64,000 bases of DNA, taken from the NCBI GenBank assembly GCA_949987705.1, contig OX465283.1:163943850-164007849 (forward strand), given 5' to 3'. Made by a program: the position numbers and the translations under genes. This stretch comes from Thereva unica (lineage: Eukaryota > Arthropoda > Insecta > Diptera > Therevidae). Shown one piece after another: positions 11,401 to 23,400 of the stretch (position 1 is its first letter; every line of letters starts with the position of its first letter). The notes beneath the pieces were generated by a model. It made no database searches. It was not told the DNA's origin and saw only the letters and a list, made by a program, of their open reading frames with translations.

Positions 11401-14400
11401 CCTGCCCCTCCCTTTTTCCAAGCCTATTCTAAATTTTGAGTAGTCATAAGTCACAAGTTTTTGAGATTGAAGCTTGTCATTGAGAGAGTTTGAGACAATT
11501 CTTGTGACTTTCAGCTTTTCTTAGTATTCTGAGTAACAAAAATACTGATTCTCAGTCACAAAAATAATCTTTAATAATTCACCACTAATGGTGAGTTTAT
11601 ATTCGTGTAATGCAATAAAGAAAAGTCGATGACTGTGTGTGAAATTATGAAATATATACTAGAAATCTTGTGACCTTACTATTTATATAGTCACAATTTT
11701 GATACGCGAGGAAACACTGTTTGGGGCATTTCAAAATTGTGAAAGTAAAATTAGAATACAAAATTGTCCCAAGTTGAGACTCATCACAAACTTGTGACAG
11801 TGAGTTGTGACTTGTGACTGTTTCTAAAATACAGGTATTATTAATAATTTCCCTATTTTCGATATACATTTCATGGCCTCCAAAAAAACTCAATATTTCT
11901 GGTGTCAATTTTTCTTTTCTATTTTTCCCTCACTTTCCACCACATCGAGACCATTACTTATGGAAATTCTGTTTCCCCCAATCTACCTTCTCCAAAAAAA
12001 AAACTCATAATTCTAAATTACGAACAAAATCATCTATTTTCGGTCCGGTAACGCCATAAATTGGGAAATAACTTCAGAAATAATTAATTTATTTATCTCG
12101 AGTCTCGATGCGATTTTTGAGAAGGTTAATTTCCTGAATTTCTCTACGCAATCAAGCCCCATAAATGACCCACGACCACTAGCCTCAGGGCCTATTTTTA
12201 GTTTCAATTTAATGCCACTCGCTGTGTGACCACCTCTGACCTTAACTTGTCACTCTAGGTCGTCTATTAGCCGCAAAATAAAATTGGAAGGAAAACTTTT
12301 TTAAAAAGCGAAAAAAATCACCTCCGCCCGGAATAGTCTTCGACAGTCAAAAATAAACAAAGTCCACCTTAAGAAGCATTCTGCGCTGGTGACAGCCTTA
12401 ATTGCCGCGTCCTAGACGAAAATTCTGCTCGCCTTTGAGCTGGGGCGAATCTTTGTCCAAAATGCCGATGATTAATTGAGTGCGGACAGGTCGGCGGATT
12501 GAAATCACCCATCAAGTTCGCGCTCGATCTGTCAATTCAATGAGGTGTCGTTAATTGCCGAATTGATGACAGACCGCAATCGGGACAGGTGACGCAGAGC
12601 AAAGAACGTGACCTTAAGTAAATTTTGTGCCAAATTGTGAAGGAATCCAACAAGGACGACACTTAACCAGAATCCATTTCCAAATGGAATTAATGTTACA
12701 CGGAAGTGCCTTCCTTGGGATCACCTGATGTTTTCGTAATGCTCGTTCTTTTGTCAATCGAATTTGAAAAATACCTGAGTGTGTGTTTTCCCTCGGGGTG
12801 TGTACAATGTATAGAAGTTTTCAAACTCCGTGACACAAATAATTTGAAGGGTTCTGCGCACCTCGTTGCCCAATTTCATAAAATTTGTTCTATCATTTCC
12901 CCTCTTTTAACTTAAAAAGGCAACAAACGCAGAAAAAACTCCACAAAATAATTTGGGAAGGGATGTGCGCATGCCGGATGAATAAAGTTAAGTAATCTTT
13001 ATATGTATTGAGCAGAGCTTTGAAATACATGTAAAACTCCTGCTCAACAAAGGCAGTTTATCCATCGTAATAAGCATAATTTTACTATAATTATGCTAAA
13101 TATTTCCCATCCCTAAATTTAAAATAAATTAAAAGAATTGCTGGAAAAAATTCTTTTAAAGATATGAGCATTTTCATTCATAAATTGAGAGTTCTCCGCA
13201 GCCGCAAGCAACACAACCTCCCCGGGCAGAAGCGCGCTTGCGACTGGCGGAAAATGTCAAAAATCTAGTAATCAAAGTGATAAAAACACAAATATCGTAT
13301 TTTTTAGTAGAAATTACTACAAATTATTTCTGTGGCATTTGTGTAAAATATAAAAACCTTAAAATAAAAAAAATATATAAAAACGGGTGTTTTTCAGTCA
13401 TAATTTGTAATTTTTTTAAATAATCATCGAAGTCCCAGAAAAATACACCTCCCTTTAGCAATACGCAGTCGCGACTGATTACATGGCAGCAAGTGATTTG
13501 ATAGGAGGAGTTAAGTGAAGCTTTTGTCTGAACTTTTTAACATTTTTAAGAGCTTAGCTGGGGAAGATGCGCGGGATGTCACGAGGTTTGAAAACGTCTA
13601 TACATACATTGACAGAATTGTTTTCAATAAATTAGGGGAAACCTTCAGGCAACGTCTGGGTCTCTCTCTCCCTAAAAAAACAGTCGATCTTACTTCCGTT
13701 TCCACTTTTGCTTGTATTTGTTTGTCTTCGCTTAGGCAGAAACGAAATTTCCTTTATTTTTTCATCCTGTCCCTGCTGAATCCTTAAACAATTTTTTACC
13801 CTGAAATAGATACCTCCGAAGACTACTAGATACTCCTCAGGCATTTATCCAACTTTAACCCTTAAGTGGAGACGTGCGGTCTCGGAGACCGCTAGAATAT
13901 TTCAGTTGACTATAACATCCCCACCCTTATAGTTATATCGCCATCCCTTCATGTACCTTCAAGCTGGTCCAAGCTGAATTAAAAAATTCTATCTATGTGT
14001 ATCTGCAATAAAATATGCTGAAGTAAATATTACTTTTTTAATTTTTATTTGGTTATGATTTTGTTAGCTTTAGTGGAAAAAAATGAAACGCGGTCTCTGT
14101 GACCGCACGTCTCCGACAGTGTACCAATTTCTGCACGTCTCCACTTGAGGGTTAAGTGAACATTAAACAATCCGGGCCTCATTCGATATCTCAAAGAAAA
14201 CGCACATAGACCATTCCCAGAGACGAACCCACCAAACCCAAATTCTATTTGCATCCACAGAAACCACAAGCATTCCTGGTTTGAGTATTATTAGAGGAAA
14301 CATCCCTGCTCGATATATTTAGACTGAGTTAAGTGGCGCTCGTTATAAAGTTTAAGACTGTTGAGTAGGATTAATGGGGGTTTATGAAAGCATGGCTAAA

Positions 14401-17400
14401 AACAGCAGATTCAATTAAAACTCGAAACTTTTTAACCGGATTATTATTAGGGCGGAAAGATTTTTAAAGGCGAGTTAACTCTGTTTAACTCGGTAAATAT
14501 CCTTGAAATATTTCACAGCTGTTGGCTTTAATCCCTTCTTTACAGTGCAGTGTTTATTTTTTTAGTGAGTTTTCTGCTAACCCTGATTGTTGTGGCTCAG
14601 CTGATAAATAAAATGAACTCATACAACATCCAAGAGTTCAATAGCAAGGCACACTGCCTCCTCAAATTCTCGGTGTTTTATTTCATCTCCTCAAAAAATA
14701 ATTTTTTTCTTTTGCAATGCACAAAAAGAATTGAGCTTGAAAATGTGCAAGATCCATAACAGGCGAGGATGTATGCATCTAGACGCAAAAGCTTTCTGAA
14801 AGCTTATCGAAAGCTCAGGGTAAGAAAGCTTTGCACTCCAGCAAAAAGCAGCATTCGTCTGGCTACACCACACGTTTGTGCTTCTGTCAGTTTGTTTTTT
14901 CAAATGTTCACACAAAGCATTAATTTCTTATTTGTGTGATTGTATTGTAAGCTTTCACCCCCCCCCCCCACATGCGGGAAATGCACTGCTGAAATAGCCA
15001 TCTTAGAACCCTCCATAAAAAGCTTACAGTGTTGTTCTTTTCATACCAGTTCTTTATATTTTTTTTCAACATTGCAGAGAAATATTCCTTTTAATGCTCC
15101 TTTAGAAGCGTTTTTGAAGCAGTAGAAAAAAAGCTTTTTAATAAGGAATATTCAAGTCGGACTGTGGATAAGTGAAAAAACGCCGGTGTTGAAAAGCTTT
15201 TATTTTTGTTCACTTTTCGAAATTTCCTTTTTGATTCCTTCAGAACACGCTAGTATCATTTTACCAATTGGTCCCCCAACTAAGTACAAACCACATCCAA
15301 CGCTGCTTGATCTTCGCAATCCAATGAGAACCAATCTATTTGAATGTGCTAATGGCATACTTTATGGTCAGCAAGATAATAGCTCGTTTCCTATATCCGA
15401 AACAATTTCTTCTCCAAAGCTCCAATATTGCTCCTTTAGTAGCGAATTGACAGCGCTCAAAATTCGCACCCGTTAGTAGCGCTCTGAATTTTTCCTGCTG
15501 GGTCGTGTTGAAAGCGATTGTAAAAAAAAATAAAGACTCCCGACTAAGGTTTCGAACGCCCCGGACCACCCGGGAAACTCCGGCAAAAAATGTTCAACCT
15601 CCCAAGCTCTCGGTCCGCTTCTTTCAACCTTAACTTTCTGTGGACAGCCTTCAACGTTGTTTCCACCTTTCTCCACATTTCCTCGGACGTCATCATGTGC
15701 CCTAGGATGTTTTCCGAAGTTAGTGGTACCTCGACCATTTCTTTTAACCCCGCCCCTTCATCGGCAAATCTCGAGCAGCTAAAGAAGACGTGCTCTGAGC
15801 CTAACGGGCACAACGAAGAATCATCGTGTCCTTAACGGTGAAGGTATTTCCTATACCCCATGTCCACTCAAGAGCTGCTTGAGGTCGTAACTTAGATAGG
15901 GATAAGTCTGTGGGTCCAACGAACCTTGACAAACTAGTCCCACTTCATTTGCCACTCCGGTACGGACTCGCAGCGCGCAATCTGCCGCCGTACCATTTTT
16001 GGCTCGCTTTTACCATATTCTGGGTCATGCATGCCTTCTTTTGCCAGAATATCTATGGGGATCATCTCCGCTATCACGCACATCGGCGCGTCGGACGTCG
16101 TCCTGTACGCGCAGCACGTGTGAAGTGCACTTAACCTATATGCGGCCCTCCATTTCCTGCTGTTTGCAAACCTTTTTAACGCTGCTGCCCACACTGGTGC
16201 TGCGTATAGAAGGCCTGAGCTAGCCACCTTTCCCAAAAAGACGCGGCGCCTTGGTCTAGGGCCCCCAAGGTTAGGCATAATTCTTGCGTGTGCTGCACAA
16301 ATTGCAGACGCTTTGTCCGTCTCCTCCAAGGGCGTTTTGAAATTTAGACTTCGGTCGATCATCACTCCCAAGTACCTCGGAGCGGACTGTGAGAGGACGA
16401 TCTGTACCCCTACCTTTATCTTTACGGACACTAACTTTTTTCGTTTGCCGTTCAGCCTCGCTACAGTTTTGTACTCAGCAAGCTTCAGTCTAGCGCGTTC
16501 TAACCACGCTTTTATTTCCAAGATCTCGTCGTTCGCATACAATGTCTTTGGGCATGTCCTACGACCACTACACCGATGCGTCATCCGCGAACCCAATCGC
16601 CACATCTTCCTTAGGTAGGCGAAGTTCCAACACTGTACATGGCGTACATGGGAGGAGAGGTCCCGGGGGGGAACTTTCCTTCGGACCATCTAACGAATCA
16701 CAATGAAGCGACCTACCCTGAAAATAGCCGGCTATTGGATCTGTGGAAATAGGGGAAATACACCGCGAAGCAGGTGATCGGCGAAGAGTGTTTGCCTTTG
16801 ACCGCTGACATATGCTCCCTCTCAGGGGCCTTTGAAGTGCTCGGATTTACTTCTAGGGATGGCCTCGTTCAGACTTTTTCTCGCTTCCTTATATTTCTTA
16901 CGGAGCTCCTCGAAATCTGCATGATTGCGATTTTTCTAACTTCTATTTCTTGGTTTCAGATAGGCCCTCTTGCATTCGTTTGTCGACTGGCCGTTTGACA
17001 GCCCAATAATCATTGAAGTCGCACGTCTGGCGGCGCACGTCTGCGGCTTCTCCAGCATCGACTCGTAGATAAACAGATTTGGTGCCGTATAGCAGCTGTA
17101 GGACGTGTGTCCCCCCCCCCTCTTTGCCATTCTCGGGGCTTCCAACGATATCTTCCATGGCTCGGCTTCCGCACGACCATATCCCTGCCCTGTCGCTGTT
17201 ATCCACTTTGCAGACGCCGCTATGCAGTTTTCTACACTGCTCACAGACAGACGTCGATTTTCTCTTCAAGTGCGGCCTCCGCAAGCAGATCCTGTGCTGC
17301 TTAGCAATGATTCATGTTCACCTTGTCTCTCCTACATAGGAGGCATTTAGGACTCTTATTGCAGTCCCTTGCAACATGTTCCCGGGAAAATATCACCAGT

Positions 17401-20400
17401 TTTTAGGAAAATTACTGTAATTTAAAATAACACCTCTTAACGAAAGTACTAGTACAAATTAAAAAAATAATTCTTTCTCTCAAAATTTCTCACAAACAAA
17501 CAACGAAAAGGTTTTAAGCCTCCTTTCTGGAAAACTCTGGGGAAAACAAAGGCTCCCAAAAATTATGGGGTGCCTTTTGGTTCCCTACCATAAGAGGCTC
17601 TGTTCTGGCTCAACTCGAACTTCCTAAAAAAGTTTCAAGTCTCTCTCTCTCTCTCTGAAGCTAAGACCAAAATTCCAGCAAATTACTTCAAAAACCTTAC
17701 GTTGTCCCCCTTAAGGAAGCACTTGTAAATAAATTCTCTTCCTGGTTGGCGGTGGGTTGTTAGTCACAACAATCCATTTACAACGTTCGCTTGTATCGGA
17801 AGGTAATCTGTAAAAATCTGTAAAAATTGTTGAAAACGAATTGATTTTTGAGCTAGGCTCTTACCCACACACACCCATTTAGAGGAAACAAATGCCAATC
17901 AAAAAAAAAAATAATCCTCGAAGGAATCCAGGATGTCGAAAGATACGCAAAGAAAAAGGTCAATTCAAAAACAGATGCTTCTTGGGGATCGTATTGGAAG
18001 ATAAATATAGAACATCCTTCAAGTCTGCTGACGACATCAGGAAGTCTTTGTTTTATGTGTGTGTAGTTAATCAAATATGTGCGCCCACCACATTTCTTAA
18101 AAGTTCCTCAACTAAGATCCTAGGACGTGTATTTTATTTAGATTCGTCCTCCCACAAAACTGATATTATTATTGAGTAAAAATTTCTCAAACGTATCACT
18201 AAAAACCGAAGATTCATAATTTATAATGAATTTATGCTTAATCGGTAGGTTATTATGCACACAATCATGCCACGAAAAAATTTTGTTGAAAAAAAAAAAT
18301 TAACAAAGTTATAAACAAATTAATTTTGAGAGCATTTTTATTTTCAAAATTTTTTGTAACCAGCCGAATTAATATTGTTTGCTCATCACAACGTCGTTGC
18401 TTAGATGAAAGATTGAATTTTAGGTATAATTGAAAAAAGTATAAAAAAAGTTAATATTTCATAATTGTTAATAACAAAATAAAATGTAAAATGGAAAACA
18501 AAGGTGTTCTTCGCTAGGTAAAAATTCAAAAAAAATATGTTTCAATAGGAAATTAAATTCAGAATCATAATCCGTCGAAAAAACTCAAGTGCCACTTTTC
18601 TGAACAAAGTTATAGCGATTTGTATTTGCAAGGTAAACCGCGCGCGCCAGGCACCGCGCCAGGCACCGCGCGCCGGCCACCGGGCTCCGTGCAACGTGCA
18701 ACGTGCAAGCATTGTTTATGGGGGTAGACCTAACTCGCTGCATGCTTGTTCTCCACGCGTGTCTCTTAACACTTCCACCGACTCCGTCGCACGCATTTTT
18801 TCCATGGCGTTGTACGGAGCGCGGTGGCCGGCGCGCGGTGCCTGGCGCGGTGCCTGGCGCGCGCGGTTTACCTTGCAAATACAAATCGCTATAACTTTGT
18901 TCAGAAAAGTGGCACTTGAGTTTTTTCGACGGATTATGATTCTGAATTTAATTTCCTATTGAAACATATTTTTTTTGAATTTTTACCTAGCGAAGAACAC
19001 CTTTGTTTTCCATTTTACATTTTATTTTGTTATTAACAATTATGAAATATTAACTTTTTTTATACTTTTTTCAATTATACCTAAAATTCAATCTTTCATC
19101 TAAGCAACGACGTTGTGATGAGCAAACAATATTAATTCGGCTGGTTACAAAAAATTTTGAAAATAAAAATGCTCTCAAAATTAATTTGTTTATAACTTTG
19201 TTAATTTTTTTTTTTCAACAAAATTTTTTCTTGGCATGATTGTGTGCATAATAACCTACCGATTAAGCATAAATTCATTATAAATTATGAATCTTCGGTT
19301 TTTAGTGATACGTTTGAGAAATTTTTACTCTATTGTATTTTTGAGTATCCTTCACCCACCGTCTATAATCACGTGATTTATGCTTATAACCTAAGGCCCT
19401 ATCCCGGAAGTAAATGTATTTTTTTGTTTGTGTAGATGACTACAGAGTTCACAAGTAGAGTCCTCTTGATTCTGCCTTAAGGTTGATACACTTTACCCAG
19501 CTTTTCTGCGACTTGTTTAAGACGTCCGAAAAGTATAGGATTCGGGAAAGTGCTGAAATCTGTTTGGACGATGACTTCCTCGTTCGACGTAAATCTTTTC
19601 CCTCGAGTCATTTTGTCATGGTGTTATGTCTAGTAGTCATAAGTAAGACTATCGCGAAGGAGAGAAGAGGTATAAGGTACTGAGGAGTCGGGAGGGGCAT
19701 TAGAGGAGAGGGCGATGAATTCTGCATTTAATGTTGTAAAAGTTCGTAAGCAATGCCTTCGGAAGTGTGTTTTCCTCTCTAGTAAGAACCAAGTCGATAT
19801 TTCCAAGAAAATCTGCAACATCTTTTCTAATCTTTTCATTGGAACTGGTGTACAACTTCCTCGACCCATCATCTTATGACGTCCATAGCAGCTGCAACAC
19901 TACTTGAAGATTTGCGATGGAAGGAGCAATACTCGGAATTTCTTAAAATGAACAAGTTCTCCCTTCTGGCATTAACTCAGAGTGTAATGTAAAAATCGTG
20001 TCTTTCTTGGATATACTCAAAAACTACTAAGCTCATTTTAAAATTTTTTCGCCAATAGAAAGCTCTATTATCAGCGAGTAGCATGTGAAAAATTTCGCTC
20101 TATCATCCGATGCAAGCCACATTCAACCAAGTGTTGCAACGCAAACAGCAATAAACCGTGACGAAATGAACGAAAAAACGAGAGTTGCTAAATATGCTTC
20201 CGAGGAAGCATTACTGAAGCTTTCATAAATAAAATGGGTGATCTTCTTCGTGACCATAAAGGATGACATAAGCACACGAAATAGACCGGCTCTCGTTCGA
20301 TACGGAAGGCAAGCAGCTTTGGAAGGGGTTAAGATCTAGTTGGGGGACTGCTTTTGTAAAACCACGCTGGCGCATGGAAAGCAAAAGGCATATCAAAAGA

Positions 20401-23400
20401 CAGGAGAAAATAAAAGCTTTTTGATGCCAGATCACATATCCTCAGACGTTTATAAATCTTCTTTATTAAAAAGCTTTTTTATAATGCTCCAAGAACGCTT
20501 CCGAAGGAGCATAAAAAGGTATGCTCCCTTACAATGGCACGGAATGTTAAAATGTATATGGAACTGGAATGGTAACGGGAAGGCTGTAAGCTTTTTAAGA
20601 AGTGTTCCAGCATGGCGATTGGAGCACTCCATTTCCTGCTTGGGTCTACTGAATATGCTAATTGACACCCTTCATGATCACCAACATAATTGCCTGAAAT
20701 ATGAAGCAAGGCAACAACAAGAACTAAAGCTCAAGCTAAAACCTTTTGAAAAAGCTTTTCCGAATACGTAAAGCAGGTGTTGAGATAGCCCCATTTCATT
20801 TGTAATGAGGTTTTCCTCATAGGCCTCTCATGTGGAACTGATCGGGCATACCTCACTTCAATATCGGATATTTGCTGCTCATGAGGAATCAAAACCCTTA
20901 CCTACAGGGAAATTCCTTTTTCGGCAAGCCCCTCATTTGCCACATACGAGCCCATACGTTGCATGAGTCAAGCCTCCTTTAATGCTAGTCGGGTATGGCT
21001 GAGCCTGAATCACTGCCAGGCGGACCAAGTTTTGGTGCACAGTGAGCAGTAAAACGACTTACACAGTGGAATCTGGCGGACAAAAGCGGAAAAGCCGATG
21101 AGGAACCCGGGAAATGGTTTCGCTCGGGAAAGAATAAGAGGTGCACATGTCTCAAGTAGCTGCGCGGCGCCTAGTCTTACAATGGAGGAGTAGGTACATG
21201 AACTTTCTTAGACTAGGTACCGTTTAAGCCCTTGTTGGATGACCTTCAGCGTCACTTCCACATCCTCCTACCTTATCTAGTCTAGTCCTAGATGTTCTCT
21301 GGTGTTATCTGTACCTCGGAGGATGCCTCCAGTACAATCGTGTGCTGCGCAAACCTCAGGCATGAAGGTATGCTTATAAGCAGTCCCAGAACTCAGCCAG
21401 GATAAAGACAAAATAAGACGCTTTGCATTAAAGGACGTTATATTTCTAAATAGGGCCGACCTTAGGCTGTTGGTGGTATATCAGACTGGCCAACGAGACT
21501 TCTGGGCATGCTCTATGTGCCAAATGTTCTCCATTCTATTTTCGGGATTACCGATGTAAACGAGAGAGGTGAGCGTCTTCTAGAATTTCTTGTTATGAAT
21601 AACATAAATATTGAAAATAGAGGATACAAACCCACCACTATCACTATCAGGCTACTCTTTGGCAGCATTCAAAACTGGTGTGTTCTGCATGACGGCTCAC
21701 CATCGGTCCATTTACACATCAGGCTCAACATTGCCGGCCGCCCACATACACGCGTCTCTTCCTGGTTCCTAAAAAAGCAGGTGGTCTAACTCTCAAGAAC
21801 TTGTTGCCTCGTAATCAGACCTGCTCACCGTCTCTATCAGCTCAGTGTGTGCCCGAGTAAAAATAAAAAATGGCCTTACAACGGGCGAACACCGGCCGTG
21901 ATTGAAACATGTGAGTATGGATCAAAAGGCTGTTGCAAGACTGTACTGTCGTATACTACACACATACACTGACGGTGCCTGTTTCTCTTGTTCATCGGTA
22001 GTCTTTAAGTATGATAACCCAAAGGCCGATTGTACATAACGAAAATGTTACACACTTGGCCTTTATATGCCCGCCGCATTCCCGTGTGTACAGGTAAGTA
22101 ATCGGCCATTTAAATCTTTTGGTCGAGTTTGGCCGTCCTAGGGCCGTATGTTCTTCCTTTAACAAAGGTTAAAAACTAGACTGGCATCATTTGTCCTTAA
22201 AAACCCAAGCGGCCGGCGTTCGCCCGTTGTAAGGCTATTTTTTATTTTTACTCGGATAAACTAAAGATGCCTGGAACGCAGCGCACTGAGGTGGAGATTT
22301 CCTCCGACCCAAACAGCAACACTGTTTCTTCCTCCCAGCCGTCGCGATAAGTACGAAGGTTAGGAGATTGTTCAATAGCAGACAATATTCTGAGGAAAGG
22401 GAAGAATACACGTTCACCCTAACTGGTTACAATAAATAGTTGAGACGTTTCAAAAGGTCTACCTGGAAGCAGCATTGTGAGAGCCGGACCAATATACTAC
22501 AGGCAACTAGAATCCAAAAGCTCCTCTCTAAAGACTCCTTCAATGGGCGAGCCTTCTCAAAAAGAGTGTGATTCATACACCTCAAACCTTGAGGTACCTG
22601 CTGCAAACACTTTTCAAGGGCAATCCTCGAGACAGTCAATGAACCGTTCCAGACCGTTATTCCTCGAGGCTTTCTGGGGACACCTCCGACCGAGACAAGG
22701 TTGAATGAACATTTACCTCTTTTCAACCCGGAAGAAATAACATTTTCCCGCACTCGTTCAGAAGTTCCTCGATCTGATTCTCGACAATCTTGTCTGTCTC
22801 TTTAGAGCCAGCTTCAACTGCGGCTACTGGGCTGCTCGTGGGATATTTGACTGACCATGTATGGCTACGGTAGCACCTCCACAACCTAGGACGGTCTCAG
22901 AAGAGACAGAGTGCCTACTCTGTACACATGTGATCTGTGAATGTCCTGCTCTGATCTGGCTTAGAAGGCTGTGATCCTTGTAGTCCTACGGACCGCTAAG
23001 CGAAGACCCGACCTAAGCAAAAGCTTAGTACCCTATTAATAACCGCTTAAGCCAGCAAGATACTTTATTAGGGCCACTCCCTAAATTGGAGATTTTACAT
23101 CTCTAACTTATGCGAGGCGTTCGAAATTTATTGGTTAAATTCGGTATACGCCTTTACCGAACGTTGATCCTTCCGAATCCGACTTCTTTATGGATCGGAA
23201 ACGTGGGCACTGTTCAAGTCGGACGTCAACAAGCTCCAGGTATTCCAAATGCAATGCTTGAGGCAGATTCTCGGTGTTTCTTTCACTCCGCGATCGCCGT
23301 CGAAACAAGACAGTTAGACAAAGATGCGATCAACAGACTCTGATCGAAGAAGAAATACAAAAACGTCGACTACGGTGGTTTGCCGAATGGATATGATAGC

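Noticed and set aside
15590..17339. Plus-strand open frames of 65-101 codons
   Set aside because: Shadows of the minus-strand LINE relic.
18585..18962. Open frames of 63-99 codons within the palindrome
   Set aside because: They arise from the GC-rich inverted arms, appear on both strands, and have repetitive composition.
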